Assembly: GCF_025917315.1 (NCBI RefSeq)
Contig: NZ_CP080627.1
Span: 2,480,001-2,544,000 of the forward strand
Source of the DNA: Halomonas qaidamensis
GTDB lineage: Bacteria; Pseudomonadota; Gammaproteobacteria; Pseudomonadales; Halomonadaceae
Direction of reading: 5' to 3'
DNA length: 64,000 nucleotides
The position numbers and the translations under genes are program-made. The notes under the pieces are model-generated. The model did no database searches and was not told where the DNA came from. It saw only the letters and a list, made by a program, of their open reading frames with translations. Position 1 is the first letter of the stretch. Every line of letters begins with the position of its first letter. Below, in pieces: positions 46,395-54,023 of the stretch.

Positions 46395-47450
46395 TTATTC
46401 GTCAGCTAAGCTTTCGAAACGGGGTATGCCTACGTTCCAAGGCTCGATGTCGCCTTTCTCGCCGAAATTGTCATGGTCACCAAGTACATGACCATCATGT
46501 TCACGGGTTTGCCCGTAGAGCGAGCGTTTGTGGAAAGTAGGCCCGAAGCGCTCAGCGGTTTCGACAATATCTCCCGTATAGCGAGGGTCTTGCGGGCGCT
46601 CTTGGCTGCTCATGTAATAGGCAATATCCCAGGCATCTTGATCGCTTAGCGAGCGCGGTTGACCGAGCGGCATATTGTTGTAAATGAACCCTGCGGCAGT
46701 ATCTACCCTAACAATGCCTGCGCCCCAGTTATTAGAGCCATCCCCCCAAGGCGCTGGAAAAACGTACTCGCCGTTTTCATAGTGCCCAGAGCCGTCTTCT
46801 TGGTGGCAAATGGCACAGTTTTCCTGATATGCGACTTCGCCACGGGCGTAATCAGGGGCTTCAGCTGGCTCATCTGGCGCAGGAAAGCCACGGCCATAAA
46901 TTGGCTGACTGGGGTACATAGGCGCTCCCGTAGCCAGCCATTGATGATAAGCACTCAGCGCAAGCATTTCGTCACTGCCGTACTCAGGCGGCGTACCATT
47001 CATCGAGTAAGCAAAGCAGCCAGCAATGCGCTCTTCAAGGTTGTTAACGTGTTGGTTTTTACCCCTGAAGTCAGGAAGCGTGACCGCTGCTGCCCACACC
47101 GGTGCACTAAACGGTTGACGCCCTTCACCTAAGTGACAGCTAGAGCAGTTCATATCGTTATAAACATTTTCACCACGCAGTTGCTGGGTATTGGTGAATA
47201 AGTCGTAGCCATAACGAATGACTTTTTTTAGCTCTGGGTGAATATCAGCCTCTTCCAGGTCTGCCATGGTCGGCGGAACGTGAACTAGCTCGCCTTCTTG
47301 CGGGGCAGGAAAGCCAAGCTCCACTAACCCTTGGTAAGGCATTTCATCCGTTGTGGCTGCCTCATTGGCAGCGAAGGCACTGACCACGATACCTGTGGCT
47401 AATGAACAGCCTGTTAGCGCTAACACGAGACGCTTTTTATGCAAATTCAT
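46395..47450 (-). CDS. tsdA: Thiosulfate dehydrogenase, dihaem cytochrome c
   Basis: Periplasmic dihaem cytochrome that joins two thiosulfate molecules into tetrathionate (TsdA). After a signal peptide (residues 1-28) it has two haem-binding CXXCH sites at residues 102-106 (NCSSCH) and 212-216 (NCAICH). The diagnostic TsdA block is present: RGKNQHVNNLEERIAGCF with Cys145, the proposed axial thiolate ligand of the active-site haem, then MNGTPPEYGSDEMLALSAYHQWLATGAP, YGRGFPAPDEP and NWGAGIVRVDTAAGFIYNNMPLGQPRSLSDQDAWD. Length 351 suits a two-haem enzyme without fused TsdB. Its start overlaps the tsdB stop by 4 bp. Confidence 0.92.
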   Translation of the reverse strand: MNLHKKRLVLALTGCSLATGIVVSAFAANEAATTDEMPYQGLVELGFPAPQEGELVHVPPTMADLEEADIHPELKKVIRYGYDLFTNTQQLRGENVYNDMNCSSCHLGEGRQPFSAPVWAAAVTLPDFRGKNQHVNNLEERIAGCFAYSMNGTPPEYGSDEMLALSAYHQWLATGAPMYPSQPIYGRGFPAPDEPAEAPDYARGEVAYQENCAICHQEDGSGHYENGEYVFPAPWGDGSNNWGAGIVRVDTAAGFIYNNMPLGQPRSLSDQDAWDIAYYMSSQERPQDPRYTGDIVETAERFGPTFHKRSLYGQTREHDGHVLGDHDNFGEKGDIEPWNVGIPRFESLADE

Positions 47451-48142
47451 TGTGCTGTCTCCCCTTCTTCACTGTCGGTTTGAGCGCTAACATCCTGGGT
47501 GGCATACCATGCAGACACCGCTTGGATATCCTCATCACTCATACGCTTAGCAATAGCCCCCATCAAATTCTGAGGATCATTACTGCGCTCATCATTTTGC
47601 CAAGCATGCAGCTGGTTGCTTATATAGCCTGCATGCTGGCTTGCAATGCCGGGGAACTCTTCACCAACGCCCGTGCCACCCGGTCCGTGACAGCTTTTAC
47701 ATGACACAATATAAGCATCCCAATCTCCACGCTCAGCCAGTTGTTCGCCACGAGCTAATAAAGCCTCATCAGCATCATCCCCCCCTTGGCCTGGCGTTAT
47801 GGGCATTTGGCTATAGTAAGCGGCAACATCCGCTATTTGCTGGTCATTGAGCATGTTAGCAAAGGGCATCATGGTAGCGTTTTGGCGCCGCCCCTCTTTA
47901 AAATCATGTAGCTGCTTAGCGATGTAATCAGCATTAAGCCCTGCCAAACGCGGCCATGACTCACCACCAGGTATATTCATTCCGCTGCCGTTAGCTTGGT
48001 GGCAGGCAATACACGTCGCCGCGGCAGCTTGGCCGCGTTCTGCATCACCCGTTTCGGCAAAAACGCTGCCAGCAACGGTGCTGGCACCGACAAAGCTCGC
48101 CCCTATCAGCAAGCTAAACTTGCCCCACTGTTTTTTATTCAT
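47447..48142 (-). CDS. tsdB: Dihaem cytochrome c4-type electron acceptor, TsdB-like
   Basis: Cytochrome c4-like protein with a signal peptide (residues 1-29, cleaved near VFAETG) and two haem sites, CXXCH at 44-48 (TCIACH) and 148-152 (SCKSCH). Each half has a Met ligand region (ATMMPFANMLNDQQIADVAAYY; NLMGAIAKRMSDEDIQAVSAWY). The gene immediately precedes tsdA with a 4-bp ATGA overlap, the tsdBA arrangement described in Pseudomonas stutzeri, where TsdB accepts electrons from TsdA. The AGGGGGAAAT ribosome site is strong. The assignment depends on linkage: c4 cytochromes also serve respiratory oxidases. Confidence 0.88.
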   Translation of the reverse strand: MNKKQWGKFSLLIGASFVGASTVAGSVFAETGDAERGQAAAATCIACHQANGSGMNIPGGESWPRLAGLNADYIAKQLHDFKEGRRQNATMMPFANMLNDQQIADVAAYYSQMPITPGQGGDDADEALLARGEQLAERGDWDAYIVSCKSCHGPGGTGVGEEFPGIASQHAGYISNQLHAWQNDERSNDPQNLMGAIAKRMSDEDIQAVSAWYATQDVSAQTDSEEGETAQ

Positions 48143-48259
48143 ATTTCCCCCTGACTGCCGGTCGTTATTTGTTTATCTCGTGGTTATTTCCATACTCACT
48201 TACTACGTTCTGGCTGTTATGGCTAAGCGAACGCTATCCAATCGCCTCTTCCTGTCCCC

Positions 48260-49621
48260 TCAGTCACCGCCAGTAGGGGTAGGCAACGAAGAGGTGAATA
48301 AAATAGGGTCAGGCAAAATAGGGATAGATAGGTGAGCGCTAAAACCGCCACTCTCAACGTTTTCAAAGCTCACCCAGCCACCAAAACGCTCAACAATTGC
48401 CGCCACAATCGCCAAACCCAAACCACTCCCTTGCTGCTTGCTGACACGCCAGAAGCGTTGGGTTAATTGTTTCAGTGTAGCCTCATCTACACCGCTTCCC
48501 TGATCATGCACGGTGAACGTTACGTGACGCTGATCAGGGGAAGGCTGCACGGTGAGCACCACAGGCAAATCATCTGCGCCATGGTGCAGCGCGTTATCCA
48601 GTAGGTTACGCAGGGCGGTTATTGCTAATTCTCTCGGCATGGCTACGCACACATGGGGAACGTGAGCGGGAGGCTGGCACTGTCCTGCGGTTGCTACACT
48701 GTCGGCGATCGCGAACTCTACAATCTCTGCCACCTGGCTTGGTTCGCCGTCGTCAAAGCGCATACGCCCCTCAACCCTTGCCAATGTCAGCAGCTGATCC
48801 AGCGTATGCGCTAGACGAACAACCCCCGCCTCGGCACAACGGAGCGCTTCTTTGGCGACGTCACCTTCTGCACGCTGCGCAACCTGGAGATGGGTTTTAA
48901 TCGCGGTCAAAGGAGTACGCAGCTCATGTGCGGCATCATTGGTAAAACGCTGCTCGCGAACGATGGTTTGCTGGATTCTCACCAGCAGTCCATTGAGCGT
49001 ATCGATCAGCGGTTTGATCTCTTTCGGTACGCCATAGGTAGACACTGGTGCCAATGCTTCCGGATGACGACTGGCAAGCGATTCACGCAGCCTTGATAGC
49101 GGGGCCAATCCACGCCAGACCACTACCCACAGCGCAATCAAACTGCCTGTCAACGCCACGACAAACGGCACAACAGCGACGCGAAACACATCGCTAAGCA
49201 GCATGTCCCGCTCATCCATCCGATCGGCGGTAGTAATGACGAGATCGCCTCGCTCATAAGTAAAGACACGCCATGTCGTATCGCCTTCTTGACGATATGC
49301 ATGACCACGCTCACCCGGTGCCAGTATGGTGTCCATATTGGCATGGGTGCGGGCGATAATATCGCCACGCGGTGAGTGAACCTGGCAGGCCAACCCCTCA
49401 ATAGGGGGAATAGACAGTGAGCGCGTCTGACTCTGTTCCCAGACATCTTCAGGCAGTTGAAGCACCAAGCCCGCTACCATTCGAGCGGATTGGGCAAGGC
49501 GCTGGTCTAGTGTTTCCACAAACTTTTTTTCTAAATCACTGAGCAACCAAGCGGCGGCAACGCCCCACAGCAACGCTAGCGACACCCCCAGGGTGAGTAA
49601 TAGGCGAGCACGCAAACTCAT
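48260..49621 (-). CDS. Sensor histidine kinase (QseC-like)
   Basis: Membrane sensor kinase of a two-component system. N-terminal helix (residues 5-26), a periplasmic sensor region of about 115 residues (two-component sensor N-terminal domain type), a second helix (about 146-170), HAMP, then the HisKA phospho-histidine His232 in DAAHELRTPLTAIKTHL and the ATPase domain with N-box NLLDNALHHGADD, DQGSGVDEA and GSGLGLAIV. Overlaps the response regulator gene by 4 bp. Its 117-bp downstream gap to tsdB and the same strand orientation suggest it may control tsdBA; the ligand cannot be inferred from the sequence. Confidence 0.92.
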   Translation of the reverse strand: MSLRARLLLTLGVSLALLWGVAAAWLLSDLEKKFVETLDQRLAQSARMVAGLVLQLPEDVWEQSQTRSLSIPPIEGLACQVHSPRGDIIARTHANMDTILAPGERGHAYRQEGDTTWRVFTYERGDLVITTADRMDERDMLLSDVFRVAVVPFVVALTGSLIALWVVVWRGLAPLSRLRESLASRHPEALAPVSTYGVPKEIKPLIDTLNGLLVRIQQTIVREQRFTNDAAHELRTPLTAIKTHLQVAQRAEGDVAKEALRCAEAGVVRLAHTLDQLLTLARVEGRMRFDDGEPSQVAEIVEFAIADSVATAGQCQPPAHVPHVCVAMPRELAITALRNLLDNALHHGADDLPVVLTVQPSPDQRHVTFTVHDQGSGVDEATLKQLTQRFWRVSKQQGSGLGLAIVAAIVERFGGWVSFENVESGGFSAHLSIPILPDPILFTSSLPTPTGGD

Positions 49622-50319
49622 TGCTGCCCCTTATGGGGTGAGCCTGGAAGATGAACCGCCTCAGGTTTGCCTAACCGATAGCCCAACCCTCGCACCGTTT
49701 CAATAACTCCACTGCCGAGTTTTTTACGCAGATGGTGGATATGCACGTTTAGCGCATTGCTCTCTACATCATCACTCAGCCCATAAAGACTATCTTTAAG
49801 CTGATCGGCAGAGAGCACGCTACGCGGCGAATGCAAAAAGGCCTCCAAAAGCACCAGCTCTCGCCGCGATAGCGTTACTAGATGACCAGAAACTTTTACT
49901 TCACGCGCATTAGGATCTAGCGTTAACGCGCCATGGACCGTTAGGCCCTGGCTACGACCAGATACTCGCCTAAGCAACGCATGGAGGCGTGCCACTAACT
50001 CATCAAGATCAAAGGGCTTTACCAAGTAGTCGTCGGCCCCGCACTGCAATCCATCGACGCGGTCTCGTATCGCATCGCGCGCTGTCAACATTAATACCGG
50101 AGTGGCAATACCCTGCTCGCGCCACGATTGCAGTAACTGAAGACCATCACCATCGGGAAGGCCACGATCAAGAATGACTAGATCGCTGGTAACTGACTGC
50201 ATGGTTTGTCGCGCGGCTTGAATCGTGGAAACATGATCGACGACAAAGTCGTACATCATCAAACCGGAACGTATTCCTGATGCGACAAGCGGGTCATCTT
50301 CAATGAGCAAGACGTGCAT
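49618..50319 (-). CDS. OmpR/PhoB-family response regulator
   Basis: Partner of the sensor kinase downstream. Receiver domain (residues 1-120) with Glu-Asp-Asp at 7-9 (LIEDDP), phosphoacceptor Asp51 (VILDRGLPDGDGL), Thr in LTARDA and Lys in VKPFDLDEL; C-terminal winged-helix DNA-binding domain (about 130-225) with LSRRELVLLEAFLHSPRSVLSADQLKDSLYG and VNVHIHHLRKKLG-like recognition helix. ATG at 50319 gives the family MHVLLIEDD and has AAGGA upstream with 9-nt spacing. 233 residues. It is first in the RR-HK pair, and lies just downstream of the YeeE operon terminator. Confidence 0.93.
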   Translation of the reverse strand: MHVLLIEDDPLVASGIRSGLMMYDFVVDHVSTIQAARQTMQSVTSDLVILDRGLPDGDGLQLLQSWREQGIATPVLMLTARDAIRDRVDGLQCGADDYLVKPFDLDELVARLHALLRRVSGRSQGLTVHGALTLDPNAREVKVSGHLVTLSRRELVLLEAFLHSPRSVLSADQLKDSLYGLSDDVESNALNVHIHHLRKKLGSGVIETVRGLGYRLGKPEAVHLPGSPHKGQQ

Positions 50320-50403
50320 AAGCGGTTTTCCTTTTATTGCAGCTAGCATGGCAAATACACATTAACCCAGCATTAAGCTAGCGGGCTGTGTCATCAATCT
50401 GTT

Positions 50404-50437
50404 TATAAAAATCAGCTATAAAAACCAGCTATAAAAA
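50404..50437. repeat. 13-bp tandem triplication next to a terminator
   Basis: Three units of tataaaaa(t/c)cagc-type 13-bp sequence lie at about 50404-50437, immediately beside the 50438-50463 stem. They duplicate the T-tract side of the terminator on the minus strand. Confidence 0.75.
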
Positions 50438-50463
50438 CGCCCTTGTCTGGGCAGACAAGGGCG
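50432..50463 (-). terminator. Intrinsic terminator of the YeeE operon
   Basis: Perfect 12-bp stem CGCCCTTGTCTG / CAGACAAGGGCG with a 2-nt loop at 50438-50463. On the minus strand it is followed by a TTTTTAT run. It lies 25 bp after the stop of the second YeeE-like gene. Confidence 0.92.
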
Positions 50464-50488
50464 ATAGTAACGGACGATATGTGATGCT

Positions 50489-50941
50489 TTAGCTGATACG
50501 TTTTGCGATAAACCAGCCTGCTACCATCGCAATCAATAACGCCAGTAGAGGTATAGACAACCCACCTACAGACGCAATAGCAGGGCCAGGACAATAGCCA
50601 GAAAGGCCCCAGCCGATGCCAAACAGCGCTGCGCCGCCCAACAATTTACCATCGAGTGTTTGCTTCGTAGGCAATTGAAAACTGCCGCTAAATAATGGCT
50701 CACCACGAGCAAAGACAACCCGGTAACCCACGAATGCGGTAACGACCGCCCCCCCTAACACAAACATCAGTGTGGGGTCCCAAGCGCCAGCCACATCTAA
50801 AAAGCCAATCACTCGCGCTGGGTCCGTCATGCCAGAGATTGCAAGCCCAAGTCCAAAAAGCAACCCCGCGAGGTAGCCAGCCGCAATTTTCACGACACCC
50901 CTGTTTTTCACGGCATGAGTACGCTTACTTATCTCGCTCAT
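50489..50941 (-). CDS. YeeE/YedE-family (sulfur-transport DUF395) membrane protein, second half
   Basis: Small integral membrane protein with four helices, the second partner of a split YeeE/YedE-type pair (PmpB-like). The family's conserved cysteine motif appears as SGYCPGPAIAS near residue 112, with the complementary GLFGLGLAISGMTDPARVIGFLDVAG block near residue 25. ATG at 50941 has GGAGG upstream and overlaps the preceding gene by 4 bp (ATGA), so the pair is co-translated. A terminator follows. YeeE/YedE relatives import thiosulfate or related sulfur species. Whether this pair imports or exports is unknown. Confidence 0.85.
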   Translation of the reverse strand: MSEISKRTHAVKNRGVVKIAAGYLAGLLFGLGLAISGMTDPARVIGFLDVAGAWDPTLMFVLGGAVVTAFVGYRVVFARGEPLFSGSFQLPTKQTLDGKLLGGAALFGIGWGLSGYCPGPAIASVGGLSIPLLALLIAMVAGWFIAKRIS

Positions 50942-51399
50942 GCGCCACCTCCGATCACATGGTGCGTTACATAAACGGTCGCTATCGCGACAAGTAGGAA
51001 TACGCCGGTGGCGGCCATGGAACGGGTTGATAGACGTGCCAAGCCACAAACGCCATGCCCACTGGTGCAGCCGCTACCAAGCCCAGTACCGAGGCCTACT
51101 AGCAGCCCTGCCACCAGCATCAGCGGTACACCCCCTGCTGGTGCACCAATCACTGAACCAGGGGCATCGGCTACATTACCTAACCCACCACCTAATGCCA
51201 TGACTAGCAACGGACCACTGATCAGTCCAACCAAAAAGGCCAGCCGCCAAGCGCTGTCGCCCTGAGGGCGCTGGGTTATTAAGTTTCCGATGATGCCGCT
51301 AATGCCAGCGATGCGCCCTAAGGCTCCCATCAGCCATACCGCTGATAGCCCTATCAACACACCACCAACGAGCCCTTGCAGGCTTGCCATCCAGTCCAC
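50938..51399 (-). CDS. YeeE/YedE-family (sulfur-transport DUF395) membrane protein, first half
   Basis: Membrane protein of 153 residues with about four or five helices, first of the split YeeE/YedE pair (PmpA-like). The conserved cysteine motif is GLGSGCTSGHGVCGLARLSTRS (about residues 108-130) with Cys residues expected in the transport path. The other family block is GLSAVWLMGALGRIAGISGIIGNLI near residue 17. It lies between the DUF2892 gene and the second YeeE-like gene, overlapping the latter by 4 bp. The operon order MBL-DUF2892-YeeE-YeeE resembles sulfane-sulfur detoxification operons in other proteobacteria. Confidence 0.87.
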   Translation of the reverse strand: MDWMASLQGLVGGVLIGLSAVWLMGALGRIAGISGIIGNLITQRPQGDSAWRLAFLVGLISGPLLVMALGGGLGNVADAPGSVIGAPAGGVPLMLVAGLLVGLGTGLGSGCTSGHGVCGLARLSTRSMAATGVFLLVAIATVYVTHHVIGGGA

Positions 51400-51421
51400 G
51401 GCTTACACTCCTTGCCTGTAA

Positions 51422-51613
51422 TTAATGCTTGTTTTTGCAGGTTGAGATACCCAGCAAAGGATACAGCGGGCAAAAATTAAATAGCCCTGTGGCAAGCGGC
51501 ACAATGCCAACCCACCCCCACACGCCAATAGTGCCGGTGATTGCCAGCACAATTAGCACTAGACCGACAACGATTCGCGCCACTTTATCGATACCGCCAA
51601 CATTTGCTTTCAT
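51422..51613 (-). CDS. DUF2892 small membrane protein
   Basis: A 63-residue protein with a two-helix hydrophobic core, matching DUF2892 (the YgaP membrane tail family): NVGGIDKVARIVVGLVLIVLAITG, then WGWVGIVPLATGLFNFCPLYPLLG. The conserved Cys in FNFCPLYPLLG is present, with a second in ISTCKNKH. Such proteins are often fused to rhodaneses or placed beside sulfur-transport genes; no rhodanese domain is fused here. It lies 22 bp upstream of the first YeeE-like gene and about 40 bp downstream of the MBL gene, same strand. Its role is likely membrane anchoring or partner binding, inferred from context only. Confidence 0.85.
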   Translation of the reverse strand: MKANVGGIDKVARIVVGLVLIVLAITGTIGVWGWVGIVPLATGLFNFCPLYPLLGISTCKNKH

Positions 51614-51652
51614 CTTTAGCTCCTTAATAATAAAAATTAGTTTATAAATCAG

Positions 51653-52519
51653 TTAAAAGCGGTTGATGGGTACTTTCAGGTAGACCTCGCCGTTATCCTC
51701 GGCAGGCGGCATTTCGCCTGCGCGCATATTGACCTGTACTGACGGGATAATGAGCCTAGGCATACCCAGCGTGGCATCCCGTTCTGTGCGCATTTTTACG
51801 AATTCGTCTTCGCTGATGCCTTCGTGCACATGAACATTCGCCTCACGCTGCTCTTCAACACTGGTTTCGTGTTGGTAAACGTCTCGACCTGGTGCTTTAT
51901 AGTCATGGCATAAAAACAGCCGTGTTTGCGCCGGTAGCGCCAGCACTTTTTGGATAGAGCGGTATAGCGTGCGTGCATCACCGCCGGGAAAGTCACAGCG
52001 GGCGGTACCATAATCTGGCATAAACAGTGTGTCGCCAACGAAAGCCGCATCGCCTATTACATACGTTAGGCAGGCAGGCGTATGGCCCGGAGTATGCAGA
52101 ACGTAGCCCTGAAGATTGCCAATAGTGAAGGTGTCACCTTCATTGAATAGGGCATCAAACTGGCTGCCGTCTCGAGCAAACTCGGTGCCCGCATTAAACG
52201 CTTTACCAAAAATTTCCTGCACATCGACAATACGTGCGCCAATCCCCGTTTTTCCACCCAGCGTTTGGTGCAAATAGGGCGCTGCTGAGAGGTGATCAGC
52301 ATGCACATGGGTTTCTAAAATCCATGCCACTTCAAGACGGTTATCGCGAATAAATTCAATAATGTCATCTGCAGAACGTACATCTGTACGCCCTGCGGCG
52401 TAGTCGAAATCCAGCACCGAATCTAGGATAGCGCAGGCATGACTATCGGGATCCTGCACCACATAACTAAAGGTGTTGGTGGGTTCATCAAAAAAATGGG
52501 TAACGATCGGGCGTTGCAT
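51653..52519 (-). CDS. MBL-fold persulfide dioxygenase-like hydrolase
   Basis: Metallo-beta-lactamase-fold protein of the ETHE1/Blh-like group, in which a mononuclear iron centre oxidises glutathione persulfide to sulfite. Metal-binding HxHxDH is at 71-76 (ETHVHADHLSA), with the further ligands in HTPGHTPACLTY and VGDTLFMPDYGTARCDFPGG, and a C-terminal CHDY block typical of this group. ATG at 52519 (MQRPIVTHFFDEPTNTFSYVV) has GGAGG 8 nt upstream; codons further upstream are rejected. 288 residues. It heads a probable operon with DUF2892 and the two YeeE-like genes. No BigR-like regulator is adjacent. Confidence 0.88.
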   Translation of the reverse strand: MQRPIVTHFFDEPTNTFSYVVQDPDSHACAILDSVLDFDYAAGRTDVRSADDIIEFIRDNRLEVAWILETHVHADHLSAAPYLHQTLGGKTGIGARIVDVQEIFGKAFNAGTEFARDGSQFDALFNEGDTFTIGNLQGYVLHTPGHTPACLTYVIGDAAFVGDTLFMPDYGTARCDFPGGDARTLYRSIQKVLALPAQTRLFLCHDYKAPGRDVYQHETSVEEQREANVHVHEGISEDEFVKMRTERDATLGMPRLIIPSVQVNMRAGEMPPAEDNGEVYLKVPINRF

Positions 52520-52693
52520 GCTATGCCTCCAACTAATGGCAAGTAGTGATGCTGCTGTGCACTCATCATAGACCATAAATGGTTATATGTTTATACTTCT
52601 TTGGAATTTAAAACCGTTTCTTGAGTATGGTCAAGGTTGCGCATCGCTAAGTTGCATAGTGAGATATAAAAGCACTATTGAAAGAATCGATTT

Positions 52694-52734
52694 TGCAAAA
52701 AAAACAGCACCCCGCTGCCTGCGAGGTGCTGTTA
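52694..52734 (-). terminator. Intrinsic terminator of gpgS
   Basis: Nine-base-pair stem AACAGCACC / GGTGCTGTT (52704-52712, 52726-52734) with a 13-nt loop. On the minus strand the stem is followed by eight T residues, a strong Rho-independent terminator about 48 bp after the gpgS stop. Confidence 0.93.
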
Positions 52735-52781
52735 CTCTCTAATGCTAATCTATGGAATGACGAACTAGGCGATTTAAGACG

Positions 52782-54002
52782 TTACACTTTACCTTGGTTA
52801 TCAAGCTCAACTGCTTCATGCATGCGAGCTAGTACGTCAGGCATAGCCGCCTGCACACGGTTCCAGCTGGGAATAAAAGGACGCTCGCGGGGGGTGTCTA
52901 AAAACAGGTTGCCTGCTTCCAGCAAATTACTGGCAAATAACTCTACCGCCTGTTCTTCACAATGGCGGTCCAAACTTAGCCCATTCATCGTCGCGTCGTG
53001 ATCGTAGGCTTCAATGAGGTCTAATGCTAACCGGTAGTAAGTCGCTTTAAGGGTTCTAAAATCTTCACTGCTAAAGCTAATCCCTTGGGTAGCCAACTTC
53101 CGGTACAGCGCTTTAGCGATATCCAGACTCATTCGGTTCAAACCGCCCGTTGCATCCTCTTCGCTAATGGGCTGATGCTTGTGATCATAGGCGTCAGCAA
53201 TATCAACCTGGCACAGCTGACGATGCGAGTAGTTGCGCTGCAGCTCAGACAAAACGCCGATTTCTAATCCCCAATCAGCGGGAATGCGTATACCTTCAAG
53301 TACGTCACTGCGCATAGCAAACTCGCCGGACAAGGGGTAACGGAAACTGTCTAGATAATCCAAATAAGGCAGCGGTCCACAGACGGTTTTCAAAGCCCGT
53401 AACAGCGGCGTCACCATTAACCTAGAAACGCGCCCATTGAGCTTTCCTTCAGCGATACGCGGGTAGTAGCCTTTACAAAAACTGTAATTGAACCGGGGGT
53501 TCGCGACGGGATACATAAGCCTTGCCAGAAGGCCTCGGTCGTAGGTAAGAATATCGCAATCGTGAAGACCAACAGCGCTGGAACGGCCTGAACTCAGCAC
53601 ATAACCAGCGCAATACCATACGTTCCTGCCTTTCCCTGGCTCTAAAGCCCCTAAGCCGTGGCTCTCTAATTCTTGGTCGATGGCGCGTAAACGCGGGCCG
53701 TCATTCCATAAAATGCGAGTGTGCTGGGGTAAGCGTGAAAAGAACTCGCGCGCATATAAAAACTGGTCACGATCTGCCCTGTCTAAACCAATGACAATTT
53801 CATTGAGATAAGGCACTTTCACCAGCTCATCCACAATGGCCGACAGTGCTGGTCCTTCCAGTTCAGAAAAAAGCGAGGGTAATATCAGCCCCATTGGGCG
53901 GCGCTTGGCAAACTGGCAAAGCTCCTGTTCAAGCGCTTCAACCGGCCGACGGGTTAAGTTGTGAAAATCGGTAATCACACCATTTTGATGAAAATCACTC
54001 AT
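52782..54002 (-). CDS. gpgS: Glucosyl-3-phosphoglycerate synthase
   Basis: Retaining GT-A-fold glycosyltransferase (GT81 type) making glucosyl-3-phosphoglycerate from a nucleotide-glucose and 3-phosphoglycerate, the first step to the compatible solute glucosylglycerate. The GT-A core begins MGLILPSLFSELEGPAL, the nucleotide-sugar-binding acidic motif is HDCD at 147-150 (AVGLHDCDILTYD), and GKGRNVWYCAGYVLSSGR precedes it. The remaining SRLMVTPLLRAL and YLDYLDSFRYPLSGEFA blocks agree with the Persephonella-type GpgS family from memory. 406 residues, family-typical. GGGAGG lies 7 nt upstream of the ATG. It follows gpgP by 21 bp and ends in a strong terminator. Confidence 0.82.
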   Translation of the reverse strand: MSDFHQNGVITDFHNLTRRPVEALEQELCQFAKRRPMGLILPSLFSELEGPALSAIVDELVKVPYLNEIVIGLDRADRDQFLYAREFFSRLPQHTRILWNDGPRLRAIDQELESHGLGALEPGKGRNVWYCAGYVLSSGRSSAVGLHDCDILTYDRGLLARLMYPVANPRFNYSFCKGYYPRIAEGKLNGRVSRLMVTPLLRALKTVCGPLPYLDYLDSFRYPLSGEFAMRSDVLEGIRIPADWGLEIGVLSELQRNYSHRQLCQVDIADAYDHKHQPISEEDATGGLNRMSLDIAKALYRKLATQGISFSSEDFRTLKATYYRLALDLIEAYDHDATMNGLSLDRHCEEQAVELFASNLLEAGNLFLDTPRERPFIPSWNRVQAAMPDVLARMHEAVELDNQGKV

Positions 54003-54023
54003 ACGTTAGCCTCCCGTGGCTTG

